This document shows positions 8,390 through 16,505 of a DNA stretch of 64,000 bases, one piece after another (the stretch's first letter is position 1; each line of letters opens with the position of its first letter). Location of the stretch: positions 220,103 to 284,102 of the forward strand of contig NZ_BMER01000001.1 of NCBI RefSeq assembly GCF_014636865.1, in the 5' to 3' direction. Below the pieces are notes generated by a model. The model ran no database searches. It was not told where the DNA came from and worked only from the letters and a program-made list of their open reading frames with translations. The stretch is from Parapedobacter pyrenivorans. GTDB taxonomy: Bacteria > Bacteroidota > Bacteroidia > Sphingobacteriales > Sphingobacteriaceae. Both the position numbers and the translations under genes were made by a program.

Positions 8390-8776
8390 ATGGCAAATAA
8401 CAGCGAAAAAACACGTTATAGCGACGCGGAACTGCAAGAGTTCAAGGAAATCATCCTGGAAAAGCTACGCGTAGCTAAAGAAGAATTATCGGCCTTGACC
8501 AAGACGTTGAACAGTAGCAACGGCAATGGCACTGACGATACGGCAGGCACTTTCAAGACGCTGGAGGATGGATCCGCTACGTTGGAAAAAGAACAGACCA
8601 ATCAATTAGCCGCACGCCAAAAGAAATTTATTGACAATTTGGAAGCGGCCTTGGTGCGTATCGAGAACAAGACTTACGGCATTTGCCGCGAAACTGGCAA
8701 ACTCATCCAAAAGGAGCGTCTCCGTGCCGTACCGCATACGACGTTGAGCATGGAAGCCAAATTGAAACAATATTAG
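8390..8776 (+). CDS. TraR/DksA family protein lacking the zinc-finger cysteines
   Basis: A 128-residue DksA-like protein. The first 90 residues form the coiled-coil part (LQEFKEIILEKLRVAKEEL, later ARQKKFIDNLEAALVRIE). The C-terminal YGICRETGKLIQKERLRAVPH follows the DksA finger pattern, but only one cysteine (C99) remains. The second cysteine of the first pair is replaced and the second pair is missing, where the sequence reads TTLSMEAKL. It should therefore fold without a C4 zinc site, as in other Bacteroidota homologues of this type that I know. DksA proteins bind in the RNA polymerase secondary channel and tune initiation with ppGpp; whether this one does so is inferred. The ATG at 8390 lies 4 bases after the ileS stop, so the two are probably cotranscribed. 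Confidence 0.88.
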   Translation: MANNSEKTRYSDAELQEFKEIILEKLRVAKEELSALTKTLNSSNGNGTDDTAGTFKTLEDGSATLEKEQTNQLAARQKKFIDNLEAALVRIENKTYGICRETGKLIQKERLRAVPHTTLSMEAKLKQY

Positions 8777-8864
8777 ACCAGCTGTCAGCTATTAAGTATC
8801 GGGAATCAGCTGTTAGTGCAGTTGGGTGCCGATGGCTGATAGCCGATAGGCGATAGCTCAAACC

Positions 8865-9515
8865 ATGAAAGGTTATACCAAACCTCTTATTCTGATTGCA
8901 TCGGTCCTCCTGATAGACCAACTCGTTAAGCTATGGATCAAGCTTAATATGACACTGGGGCAAGAGTACAACATCCTCGGTGATTGGTTCATCATCCATT
9001 TTACCGAAAATAACGGCATGGCCTTTGGCTTGGAATTCGGCGGCGAAGCTGGTAAGCTGGCGCTCTCTTTATTCCGTATCGCGGCCGTAATCGGTATAGC
9101 ATATGGATTGCATTACATGATCAAGCACAAATACCATCGGGGCTTTATCCTCAACGTGGCGCTGATCTTTGCGGGGGCAATGGGCAATATCATCGACTCC
9201 ACTTTTTACGGGCTAATTTTCAGTGAAAGTACCTGGTTTGAAAAAGCCAGACTTTTTCCGGTGGAAGGGGGTTACTCCAGCCTGCTCCACGGCAAGGTGG
9301 TGGATATGTTGTATTTCCCCATTATCAAAGGTAACTTCCCTGCCTGGTTTCCGATTTGGGGTGGTGAGGACTTCTTGTTTTTCAGACCGGTATTTAACAT
9401 TGCAGACTCCGCCATTACAGTTGGCGTAGCACTTATCCTGATTTATCAAAAACGCTATTTCAAGGAAGAAATTGTAGAACCCGAGAGCTACAATAGCGAA
9501 ATAGTTGAAGATTAA
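8865..9515 (+). CDS. lspA: Lipoprotein signal peptidase (signal peptidase II)
   Basis: An inner-membrane aspartyl protease that removes the signal peptide from prolipoproteins after diacylglyceryl modification. Four hydrophobic segments are visible, near residues 6-22, 60-85, 92-115 and 178-200. The two catalytic aspartates are in GNIIDS and FNIADSAIT. At 216 residues it is longer than the usual 160-170 because of a loop of about 40 residues (from STWFEKARL to GGEDFLFF) between the last two segments, as is common in Bacteroidota LspA. The C-terminal tail is acidic. It follows the ileS and dksA-like pair with an 88-base gap and ends in a strong bidirectional terminator. The many lipoproteins in this window (SusD, PpiC-like and others) would be its substrates. 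Confidence 0.96.
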   Translation: MKGYTKPLILIASVLLIDQLVKLWIKLNMTLGQEYNILGDWFIIHFTENNGMAFGLEFGGEAGKLALSLFRIAAVIGIAYGLHYMIKHKYHRGFILNVALIFAGAMGNIIDSTFYGLIFSESTWFEKARLFPVEGGYSSLLHGKVVDMLYFPIIKGNFPAWFPIWGGEDFLFFRPVFNIADSAITVGVALILIYQKRYFKEEIVEPESYNSEIVED

Positions 9516-9541
9516 AAAAAGCGGCTAAAGCCGCTTTTTTT
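9514..9541. terminator. Bidirectional intrinsic terminator between lspA and gnd
   Basis: A run of seven A, then the stem GCGGC (9521-9525), the loop TAAA, GCCGC (9530-9534) and a run of seven T. It works on both strands, and the genes on either side converge on it: the lspA stop and the gnd stop both touch the hairpin. Confidence 0.93.
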
Positions 9542-10994
9542 ATACATCGTAGGTCGTGGAAGACGTTTCTCCACCTCTACCCGTCCAATTCGTATGGAAA
9601 AATTCCCCACGCGGCTTATCTAGCCTTTCGTAGGTATGGGCACCGAAATAGTCGCGCTGCGCCTGCAATAGATTTGCCGGCAACCGTTCGCAGCGATAGC
9701 CATCGTAATAAATCAATCCGGCACTCAGGCAAGGTATGGGTATACCATTGCTAATAGCCGATGCCACGACCTTCCGCCAACCGTTTTGCGCAACTTGGAT
9801 TTTCTCCCTGAAGAAGTCATCCAAAATCAAGTTTTGCAGATCAGCGTTTTTGTCAAATGCTTCCTTGATCTTTCCGAGGAATGCCGATCGGATAATACAA
9901 CCCTCGCGCCACATCAGCGCGATACTGCCATAATTCAGCTTCCACCCATATTCCTTCGCCGCAACCGCCATCATTTGGTAGCCTTGGGCATAAGAAATGA
10001 CTTTTGCGGCATACAGTGCATCGCGTAGGTCGTTGATAAAGGCCTGCCGATCACCCTCAAACGCAGGGGTAGGTCCGTGCAATACTTTCGATGCAGCTAC
10101 GCGCTCCTCTTTCAAAGCCGAAAGGCAGCGAGCGAACACGGACTCCGCAATCAATGTTAGCGGCACGCCCAAATCGAGCGCTACCGTCCCGGTCCACTTA
10201 CCCGTTCCCTTCTGACCTGCGGTATCCAATATTTTATCTACCAGGGGCAGTCCATCTTCATCTTTAAACGCCAGAATATCTCGCGTGATCTCAATCAGAT
10301 AGCTATCCAACTCCCCTTCGTTCCATTCTTTGAACACCTCGTGCATTTCATCGGGGGTCATACCCAGCACTTCCTTCATGATGTGGTAGGTTTCATTGAT
10401 CAGCTGCATGTCGCCGTATTCTATTCCGTTGTGCACCATCTTCACGAAATGACCGGCTCCGCCATCTCCCACCCAGTCGCAACACGGTGTCCCGTCGGCC
10501 ACTTTAGCGGCTATCGACTGGAAAATCGGTTTCACAGCAGGCCACGCGGCTTTCGAACCACCCGGCATAATCGACGGCCCCAATAAGGCTCCTTCTTCAC
10601 CGCCCGATACGCCGGTACCAACATACAGCAAGCCTTTGCTCTCCATGTACTTCACCCGGCGTTCCGTGTCTGGGAAATGGGAATTACCCCCATCGATAAT
10701 GATGTCGCCTGGCTCCAGATGCGGAATAAGCAGTTCGATGAAGTCATCTACCGGTTGCCCGGCCTTGACCATCAACATGACTTTCCGCGGCCGCTTCAGC
10801 GAACGGATTAAGTCTTCAATGGACGTGGCTCCATAGATATTTTTACCTTTTGCTCGTCCATTGATGAAACGTTCCACCTTATCCACCGTGCGGTTGTAAG
10901 CGGTTACGTGGAAACCCTTACTTTCCATATTCAGGATGAGGTTTTCACCCATTACGGCGATACCAATCACGCCGATATCAGATTTCTCTTGCAT
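9540..10994 (-). CDS. gnd: 6-phosphogluconate dehydrogenase (decarboxylating)
   Basis: A 484-residue enzyme of the oxidative pentose phosphate pathway that converts 6-phosphogluconate to ribulose 5-phosphate and CO2 and yields NADPH. The Rossmann motif GIAVMGENL is at the N-terminus and YNRT nearby would contact the NADP phosphate. The substrate-binding part includes GVSGGEEGALLGPSIMPGG, and ILDTAGQKGTGKWT is the classical family signature. I place the start at the ATG at 10994, because a GGAG lies 7 bases before it and the predicted promoter at 11015-11049 lies within the longer frame (alternative ATG at 11006). The reading frame stays open to 11048, but that part would be untranscribed. No zwf gene is in view. 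Confidence 0.96.
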   Translation of the reverse strand: MQEKSDIGVIGIAVMGENLILNMESKGFHVTAYNRTVDKVERFINGRAKGKNIYGATSIEDLIRSLKRPRKVMLMVKAGQPVDDFIELLIPHLEPGDIIIDGGNSHFPDTERRVKYMESKGLLYVGTGVSGGEEGALLGPSIMPGGSKAAWPAVKPIFQSIAAKVADGTPCCDWVGDGGAGHFVKMVHNGIEYGDMQLINETYHIMKEVLGMTPDEMHEVFKEWNEGELDSYLIEITRDILAFKDEDGLPLVDKILDTAGQKGTGKWTGTVALDLGVPLTLIAESVFARCLSALKEERVAASKVLHGPTPAFEGDRQAFINDLRDALYAAKVISYAQGYQMMAVAAKEYGWKLNYGSIALMWREGCIIRSAFLGKIKEAFDKNADLQNLILDDFFREKIQVAQNGWRKVVASAISNGIPIPCLSAGLIYYDGYRCERLPANLLQAQRDYFGAHTYERLDKPRGEFFHTNWTGRGGETSSTTYDV

Positions 10995-11014
10995 ATATAA
11001 CTCCATTTTGTTCC

Positions 11015-11049
11015 CAAAGTTATACTTTACGCTACAGTAAAAAAACAAA
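11015..11049 (-). promoter_or_regulatory. Promoter of gnd
   Basis: TAACTTTG on the minus strand (11015-11022) fits TAnnTTTG, with TTTG at 11046-11049, 23 bases upstream, as a possible -33 element with a rather long spacer. The predicted transcript start near 11008 supports translation from the ATG at 10994. Confidence 0.5.
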
Positions 11050-11144
11050 AATGTAATTATTGTGCAGCTGCCGGAATGTCAACACCCACCCAAGAGCCTA
11101 TTCCGCTTGCCAAGGGCCGTTCGATACAATCCCAAAAGTATCCT

Positions 11145-11152
11145 TATCTTTG
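11145..11152 (+). promoter_or_regulatory. -7 promoter element of the RmlD-like gene
   Basis: TATCTTTG is an exact TAnnTTTG match, 54 bases before the ATG at 11206. I find no convincing -33 TTG at the right spacing. It stands in the 157-base divergent region shared with gnd. Confidence 0.5.
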
Positions 11153-11205
11153 GCCCAGCTTACATAGAAATGTTACCCGCTCTAATTATATAAAATACTG
11201 GTCTG

Positions 11206-12159
11206 ATGGCTGAATTCCACAATTTTGAAACAAAAAAAATCCTCGTTACGGGCAGCAATGGGCTTCTGGGCCAAAAAATCACCGATCTGTCCCTCGCCGA
11301 AAACAACATTGTGCTCATTGCGACCTCCCGCGGTGAAAACCGGCACCCAATCAAAAATGGTTACCACTATGTCGACCTGGATATCCTTGATAGCGAACGC
11401 CTTCGGGCTCTCATTGCCGAATATCGGCCCGATGCCGTCATCAACACGGCAGCAATGACCAACGTGGATGCCTGCGAACATGACCCCATAGGTTGCCAAC
11501 AGCTGAATGTCGATGCCGTAGCACAACTGGTGGCCTGTTCCGAGGAATTCGGATTCCATCTTATTCACCTATCCACCGATTTCATTTTCGACGGTGAAGC
11601 GGGGCCTTATGCCGAAGATGCATCGCCCAATCCATTAAGCCTGTACGGCCGTAGTAAGCTGGATGCCGAAAAGCTCATTCAACGATCCACAGCCACCTGG
11701 GCTATCCTACGCACCATTTTGGTTTACGGTGTAGTGGCCGATATGAGCCGCAGCAACATCGTACTCTGGGCCAAAGGAGCGCTCGAAAAGGGACAGCCGC
11801 TCAACGTCGTAAACGATCAATGGCGTATGCCTACTTTAGCGGAAGATTTGGCAAAAGCTTGCCTCCTAACAGCAGTAAAAGGAGCCGAAGGCGTTTTCAA
11901 CATCTCAGGTAAAGATCTTTTTGCTATCCATGAGTTGGTAGCCGCGGTGGCCGATTTCTGGAAGCTAGACAAATCACTCATCCGGGAGGTGAGCTCCTCC
12001 ACATTAAGCCAAGCGGCACCCCGGCCCAAACGAACGGGCTTTGTATTAACCAAAGCACAGGACGTATTGGGTTATGATCCGCATAGTTTTGAAGAAGGAC
12101 TGGCCATCGTTGACCAACAGCTACAAAACCCAAAAAATAACTCCATCTTTGCAACATGA
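11206..12159 (+). CDS. SDR family NAD(P)-dependent oxidoreductase, RmlD-like
   Basis: A 317-residue extended short-chain dehydrogenase. The nucleotide-binding GSNGLLGQKI is near residue 16, and the catalytic Tyr/Lys pair is in LYGRSKLDAEK, with the serine and threonine in HLSTDFIFDGEAGPYAE. These features and the overall spacing fit dTDP-4-dehydrorhamnose reductase (RmlD/RfbD). The gene stands alone rather than with rmlABC, so the dTDP-rhamnose role is not secured; other RmlD-like reductases act on different sugars. The stop overlaps the start of the thioesterase gene in an ATGA, so the two are translationally coupled. Confidence 0.85.
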   Translation: MAEFHNFETKKILVTGSNGLLGQKITDLSLAENNIVLIATSRGENRHPIKNGYHYVDLDILDSERLRALIAEYRPDAVINTAAMTNVDACEHDPIGCQQLNVDAVAQLVACSEEFGFHLIHLSTDFIFDGEAGPYAEDASPNPLSLYGRSKLDAEKLIQRSTATWAILRTILVYGVVADMSRSNIVLWAKGALEKGQPLNVVNDQWRMPTLAEDLAKACLLTAVKGAEGVFNISGKDLFAIHELVAAVADFWKLDKSLIREVSSSTLSQAAPRPKRTGFVLTKAQDVLGYDPHSFEEGLAIVDQQLQNPKNNSIFAT

Positions 12160-12680
12160 CTCAAAAGTTCGCCCGCGAATCACACACCATCATGAACGAG
12201 CTGGTGCTCCCCAATGACACCAATACGCTAAACAACCTCATGGGTGGGCGGCTACTTCATTGGATGGATATTGCAGCAGCGATCTCTGCTCAAAAACACT
12301 GCAACCGCATCGTTGTCACCGCATCGGTAGATAATGTATCGTTCAGGCACCCGATTAAACTGGGCGATGTCATCAGCATCGAAGCTCAGGTATCACGGGC
12401 CTTCACCACTTCTGTGGAGGTGCGCTTGGTGGTATGGGCACAAAATATACCCTCCGGCACGCGGGTCAAGTCAAACGAAGCCTTCTATACGTTTGTTGCC
12501 ATCGATAAACAGGGCGAAAAAGTCGCCGTACCCCAGCTCGTACCGGAGACCGAGGAAGAGCAGAAACTATACAACGAAGCACTCCAGCGCCGCGAGCTTC
12601 GGCTCGTACTCGCCGGGAAATTGAAACCCAAGGATGCTAAAGAGCTCCAAAACCTGTTCAAGGAAGTGGTAAAAAAATGA
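12156..12680 (+). CDS. Acyl-CoA thioesterase (hotdog fold)
   Basis: A 174-residue single-hotdog thioesterase related to YciA and the BACH/ACOT7 group, which hydrolyses acyl-CoA to free acid and CoA in the cytoplasm. The N-terminal half holds the pattern LPNDTNTLNNLMGGRLLHWMD, where the Asn and Asp residues are the family's catalytic-site region, followed by VTASVDNVSFRHPIKLGD, the typical hotdog central helix-to-strand part. A charged helical tail of about 40 residues follows the fold. It is coupled to the upstream reductase by a 4-base ATGA overlap. The chain-length preference is not predictable here. Confidence 0.9.
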   Translation: MTQKFARESHTIMNELVLPNDTNTLNNLMGGRLLHWMDIAAAISAQKHCNRIVVTASVDNVSFRHPIKLGDVISIEAQVSRAFTTSVEVRLVVWAQNIPSGTRVKSNEAFYTFVAIDKQGEKVAVPQLVPETEEEQKLYNEALQRRELRLVLAGKLKPKDAKELQNLFKEVVKK

Positions 12681-12700
12681 GGTTTAACATGCCGGTAATC

Positions 12701-12913
12701 TTACCGTCGCCGCGGGATAATCAGTAATACGATCCCAGCCACCAAAATCACACCGCCCACATAGGGCGGCCAGTTGACCTGTTCTTTCTTGTCCGCGCTG
12801 ATTTCGACCGGCCCGATATCGACTACTTTTTCCTTACGTGTAAATGAAAAACCAGTCCATACCAACATCACCGCTCCCACGATAATTAAGATTATTCCCA
12901 TTGTCTTTGCCAT
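12701..12913 (-). CDS. Small two-helix membrane protein, hypothetical
   Basis: A 70-residue protein with two hydrophobic segments, near residues 5-22 (IILIIVGAVMLVWTGFSF) and 49-66 (YVGGVILVAGIVLLIIP), joined by a polar loop with VVDIGPVEI, and ending in RRR. The pattern fits small inner-membrane proteins with both ends in the cytoplasm, found widely in Bacteroidota. I do not know a function. It lies alone between the thioesterase (convergent, 20 bases apart) and the DUF1080 gene. Confidence 0.7.
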   Translation of the reverse strand: MAKTMGIILIIVGAVMLVWTGFSFTRKEKVVDIGPVEISADKKEQVNWPPYVGGVILVAGIVLLIIPRRR

Positions 12914-12986
12914 ACGATTTGCTTTTAGTAATCAATTAACAAAGCCAATCGGAAAATGTTTGAATGGGTAAGTTATCTTATCTAGG

Positions 12987-13988
12987 CTACTTCGCCGGTG
13001 TCAGTGTAATTTTCCGGAACGCTACACCGGTATGGTCTCCCTGCAGGTAAATCGGACCTGCGCTCCCCTCGTGACTATCCAATGCACCGCCCGTAATCCC
13101 GGGAATCTCCTGGTTATTGATAATGGTTTTGCCGTTTGCTACAATAGTAACCATACGCCCGCGCAGAGTAATTTCGTAAGTATTCCACTCATTCGGCCCA
13201 AGTGTCGCCATTTCACTCGGTGATAAGAAGCCATATATGCCGCCGAAATACAAAGAACCGGGATGCCTGTCTTTCGGTGAATCCTCTATCTGTACCTCAT
13301 AACGCCCTCTTAAATAAATGCCCGAGTTTGCCCCTTCTGTATAACGGAATTCGGCCACCAGTTTAAAATCTTCAAATTGCTGTTCGCTGATCAGATTTGC
13401 ACCCGTTTCTTTATTAATCAGTATACCGTCTTCCACTACCCATTGACTGTTATCACCGGAGGTCTTCCATCCTGTTAAATCTTTACCATTGAACAGTTCT
13501 ATGGGCTTGCCCCATTCCGCTTCGCCCGTCCTGACCAAATAGGGGGCTTTAACCCCTGTAAAATGGAATACATTCCCTTTATTGGTTGTAATCGTGCCCT
13601 TGATGCCCTCGCCAGCCAGCTCTCCCTCCACCGTGAACAGTCCACCTCCACCCTCCCATTGCGGCGGGATTTGGAATGAAAACACTCCGTTCTGCAGCGT
13701 GATATGCGAAACTGGGCGACTGCTTCCCGCATCGGCCACAAAGGCGCCCACCAGTATATCAAAACCCGATAATTTGACTTCCAACCATGAGGGCACGTCC
13801 TTGCCATCTTTGTCTACAGTGAGATCCCATCGCCCAATCAATCCCTCAGCTTCTTCGGGTACGATCTGCGTAGCCGCATTATGTATCTCTTCGGCTTGGT
13901 TCTGCGTAGTGGTTCCGTTGTTGCACGACAACACACCTGCTGTCAACAAGCACATTAAAGGGCTATATATTGCATATTGTTTCAACAT
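12987..13988 (-). CDS. DUF1080 lipoprotein (3-keto-glycoside hydrolase-like)
   Basis: A 333-residue predicted lipoprotein: the signal sequence ends in a lipobox, LSC, with C22. Residues about 45-150 form a small beta domain, and residues about 165-332 form the DUF1080 domain (concanavalin-like sandwich) with FNGKDLTGWK, NSGIYLRGRYEVQI and WNTYEITLRG as typical family elements. DUF1080 proteins include enzymes of Bacteroides that hydrolyse 3-keto-disaccharides and 3-keto-glycosides; that activity is family knowledge, not shown here. No partner oxidoreductase is adjacent, but a Gfo/Idh dehydrogenase and TIM-barrel isomerase pair of the kind often found with DUF1080 lies at 50.4-52.7 kb. Confidence 0.85.
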   Translation of the reverse strand: MLKQYAIYSPLMCLLTAGVLSCNNGTTTQNQAEEIHNAATQIVPEEAEGLIGRWDLTVDKDGKDVPSWLEVKLSGFDILVGAFVADAGSSRPVSHITLQNGVFSFQIPPQWEGGGGLFTVEGELAGEGIKGTITTNKGNVFHFTGVKAPYLVRTGEAEWGKPIELFNGKDLTGWKTSGDNSQWVVEDGILINKETGANLISEQQFEDFKLVAEFRYTEGANSGIYLRGRYEVQIEDSPKDRHPGSLYFGGIYGFLSPSEMATLGPNEWNTYEITLRGRMVTIVANGKTIINNQEIPGITGGALDSHEGSAGPIYLQGDHTGVAFRKITLTPAK

Positions 13989-14016
13989 AGCTATAGGGTT
14001 AAATTCTCTGTCGGTG

Positions 14017-14436
14017 CTAATCTACAAAAATTCCTGAGCCCAACGCGACGATATGATCAAATTCTTCCCGAGTAAGCGGGATCACTGATAATCGTCCTTG
14101 GCGCACCAGTGCGATATTTTGCAATACCGGGTCTTTTTTGATGGTTTCGAGCGTGACGGGCTTTTTTAATGTTTCTACAGGTGCCAAGTCTACCACCACC
14201 CAACGTTCGTCGGCAGTTGTCGGGTCTTGGTAATGTTCTTTTACCACCTTGGCAATCCCTACCACTTCTTTCCCTTCATTACTGTGGTAGAACAACACCA
14301 AATCGCCTTTTCTCATTGCCTGCAGGTTGTTACGGGCCTGATAATTACGCACACCGTCCCAAAAGGTCTGCTTATCGCTAAGGAATTGCTCCCAACTGTA
14401 TTTGAAAGGCTCTGATTTTACGAGGAAATGGTTCAT
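14017..14436 (-). CDS. EVE domain-containing protein
   Basis: A 139-residue protein made of one EVE domain (PUA-like fold, related to human THYN1 and YTH domains). Family elements are visible: FLVKSEPFKYSW at the start, WDGVRNYQARNNLQAM, then KGDLVLFYHSN and VGIAKVV. EVE proteins bind modified nucleobases in DNA or RNA; the ligand here is not known. The gene lies 67 bases after gldC on the same strand, so it may be the last gene of the helicase and gldC operon. Confidence 0.92.
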   Translation of the reverse strand: MNHFLVKSEPFKYSWEQFLSDKQTFWDGVRNYQARNNLQAMRKGDLVLFYHSNEGKEVVGIAKVVKEHYQDPTTADERWVVVDLAPVETLKKPVTLETIKKDPVLQNIALVRQGRLSVIPLTREEFDHIVALGSGIFVD

Positions 14437-14503
14437 TTTTGACGTTTTTTATCTATTGAATTGCTTATCGACACCAAACAGGTTTTGCGAAAGGCGAATC
14501 GGC

Positions 14504-14854
14504 TTAGTTCTGCTTCTGTGTAACTTCCATCTTTTCCGCAAAATGATCACAGTAGTCTCTCAGATCACCGATTACGGCTTTGGCCACCGGATCGTCTCCC
14601 GAAGCGCGAACAAAGGTATCGCCCATCGTCTGTAAGGTTTCATAGAAAAAACGTTTCATTTCGTCCAGCGGCATGTCTTTCGTCCAAAGGTCTATGCGCA
14701 AAGAATTCTTGTAGTGGTGATCCCACAACGCCAGAAACAAGGCTTTGGCGGGCAACGCTTCTTTGTTTTCCCCGTCTGAAGACTCCCATGTGATGGAATC
14801 CGGCACATTATTGTCGTCCAGCTCAATCGTTAGTTTTATTTCTGCTTTTTTCAT
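14504..14854 (-). CDS. gldC: Gliding motility protein GldC
   Basis: A 116-residue protein that matches GldC along its length: KKAEIKLTIELDDNNVPDSITW at the start, ALFLALWDH in the middle and LWTKDMPLDEMKRFFYETL after it. In Flavobacterium, GldC is a cytoplasmic accessory protein of the gliding/type IX secretion apparatus; its biochemical role is unknown and the gene is also present in non-gliding Bacteroidota. The core gld genes are not here, but PorE-like and PorP/SprF genes lie at 58.3-61.3 kb. It stands in a minus-strand row: helicase, small membrane protein, gldC, EVE protein. Confidence 0.92.
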   Translation of the reverse strand: MKKAEIKLTIELDDNNVPDSITWESSDGENKEALPAKALFLALWDHHYKNSLRIDLWTKDMPLDEMKRFFYETLQTMGDTFVRASGDDPVAKAVIGDLRDYCDHFAEKMEVTQKQN

Positions 14855-14874
14855 ATATTTTTTTCAAAAATTGA

Positions 14875-15123
14875 TTACCACAACTTCAACATCCAAATTA
14901 CGAGCATTACAAAAACCAAGAACACTCCCTCTGCTAGCCATACACGTTTGAGATTGCGAAGCATCAACCGGAAAAACTGGTCCGCTGCGACCATTATCAA
15001 CAAAAGTAAGAAAAACCAACCAATGATACCGGTTCCAACCTTATCCGTTACGAATTGCCATAGCAGCCAAGTCATTAACAGCGCTGATGCAATATTCAAC
15101 GGGGTAATCCTCAGCTGCCTCAT
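14875..15123 (-). CDS. Small membrane protein next to gldC
   Basis: An 82-residue hydrophobic protein with three likely membrane segments (about residues 9-26, 31-49 and 61-80). The loop between the second and third is basic (RLMLRNLKR). No known domain is evident. Its ATG overlaps the stop of the DEAD-box helicase gene (bases 15120-15123), which shows translational coupling and supports it being real. Such a gene before gldC is seen in related bacteria; the function is unknown. Confidence 0.75.
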   Translation of the reverse strand: MRQLRITPLNIASALLMTWLLWQFVTDKVGTGIIGWFFLLLLIMVAADQFFRLMLRNLKRVWLAEGVFLVFVMLVIWMLKLW

Positions 15124-16457
15124 CGCTTCTTTCTTCCCGGTTTTGATTTGCTACCGCCCCCCCCGGGCCTTTTGTGATTTCGCTGGGGCCTGTTTACCCG
15201 TTGGTTGGCTGCTTTCTTCTCGTGAAAAGCACCTTGGAATTCCGGATTATCTTTTCGTTTCTGTGCGTCAATCTCCCGGGCGATGGCCTGTCTTTCGTCG
15301 AAGCCCGTCTTTTCGACAAATACCCCTTCTGGAATTTCCGATACGGGTAGCTGCTGGCGGATCAGCTTTTCGATCTTGTGTATATAGTATTCTTCTGCCG
15401 GATTGCAGAACGTGATGGCATCGCCTGTTTGGAATGCCCGCCCCGTCCGGCCGATACGATGTACGTAATCTTCAATGACGATGGGTACATCGAAATTGAT
15501 GACATGGCTAACGTTGCTGACATCCAAACCCCGTGCAGCTACATCCGTGGCCACCAATATCCGAACATCACCGTCCTTGAAAGCGTTGATGGAATTTATC
15601 CGTGTATTCTGCCCCTTGTTGGCATGGATAACCCGAATATGCTCGGCACCGTATTTACGTTCAAGAAAGCTGAATATATTGTCGGCAACAGCTTTGGTCT
15701 TGCAGAAGACAATAAGGCGGTGCAACGTTGCGTCGTCTTTGAGCAGGTGCTGTAGCAGGTTGATTTTGGTTTTGAGATTGGGTACATAATATAGGGCTTG
15801 CGTAATCGTCTGCGCCGGTGTAGCCTGTTCGCTCACCTCCACAACCGTAGGAAATGCTAGGAAGTCGCCCGCAATCTTATGTACCAGATCGCTCATGGTA
15901 GCCGAAAAAAGCATATTCTGCCGTTTACGGGGCACTACTTCCAATATCCTATGCAGCTTGCTGATAAACCCCATGTCCATCATCTTATCGGCCTCATCCA
16001 AGACAAGCGTTTTAAGCGATTTGGTGATGAGGTGCCCGGCGAGATACAGGTCGAGAAACCGCCCCGGCGTGGCGACGATGATATCCACTCCTTTTTCCAA
16101 TTGGGCAATCTGGGTTTTCGGGCCGAGCCCTCCATAGAGTACCACGGCTCGTAAATCCGTATATTTCGAAAACAACCGGATATGCTCCTCAATTTGCATA
16201 GCCAGTTCCCGTGTTGGTGAAAGGATGAGCGCGCGCGCATCATTGCCCTGCGCATAGTTAAGTTTCATGAGGATGGGCAACACAAATGCTGCAGTCTTAC
16301 CCGTGCCCGTTTGGGCTACACCCATCACGTCCTGCCCGGCTAATATCGGCGGGATAGCTTTTTGCTGAATGGGGGTGGGCGTGGTATAACCTGCTTCATC
16401 AATGGCATTCAGGATTTGCTTGTTGAACCTGAAATCAGCAAAGGTATTCCGCTCCAT
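15120..16457 (-). CDS. DEAD-box ATP-dependent RNA helicase, RhlE-like
   Basis: A 445-residue helicase that uses ATP to unwind short RNA duplexes. The order of motifs is complete: Q motif (GYTTPTPIQQKAI), motif I (AQTGTGKT), Ia (PTRELAMQ), II (DEAD in LDEADKMMDMG), III (SAT), IV to VI (TDVAARGLDV, HRIGRTGR). The last 60 residues are a basic tail rich in K, R, N and Q (NQRVNRPQRNHKRPGGGG), as in the RhlE group. I start at the ATG at 16457, which begins MERNTFADF in line with the family. The frame stays open upstream to 16559, but that part is repeat DNA. The downstream membrane protein gene overlaps the stop by 3-4 bases. Confidence 0.94.
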   Translation of the reverse strand: MERNTFADFRFNKQILNAIDEAGYTTPTPIQQKAIPPILAGQDVMGVAQTGTGKTAAFVLPILMKLNYAQGNDARALILSPTRELAMQIEEHIRLFSKYTDLRAVVLYGGLGPKTQIAQLEKGVDIIVATPGRFLDLYLAGHLITKSLKTLVLDEADKMMDMGFISKLHRILEVVPRKRQNMLFSATMSDLVHKIAGDFLAFPTVVEVSEQATPAQTITQALYYVPNLKTKINLLQHLLKDDATLHRLIVFCKTKAVADNIFSFLERKYGAEHIRVIHANKGQNTRINSINAFKDGDVRILVATDVAARGLDVSNVSHVINFDVPIVIEDYVHRIGRTGRAFQTGDAITFCNPAEEYYIHKIEKLIRQQLPVSEIPEGVFVEKTGFDERQAIAREIDAQKRKDNPEFQGAFHEKKAANQRVNRPQRNHKRPGGGGSKSKPGRKKR

Positions 16458-16461
16458 GCGG

Positions 16462-16469
16462 CAAAGATA
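16462..16469 (-). promoter_or_regulatory. -7 promoter element close to the helicase start
   Basis: TATCTTTG on the minus strand is an exact TAnnTTTG match only 4 bases before the chosen helicase ATG. With the usual 5-7-base distance to the first transcribed base, the message would begin at or next to the ATG. There is no -33 TTG at normal spacing. Confidence 0.4.
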
Positions 16470-16505
16470 AGAAAAGGAGGGGGATAATTTATGCAGTTGC
16501 TCCTC

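Noticed and set aside
8777..8864. Repeated GATAGC/CAGCT words between the dksA-like gene and lspA
   Set aside because: The words are short and imperfect (GGCTGATAGCCGATAGGCGATAGC-like in pieces); it may be a degraded repeat but I cannot define a unit or boundaries.
12692..12705. CGGTAA-TC-TTACCG palindrome between convergent genes
   Set aside because: Only 6 pairs with a 2-base loop and no T-run; too weak to call a terminator.
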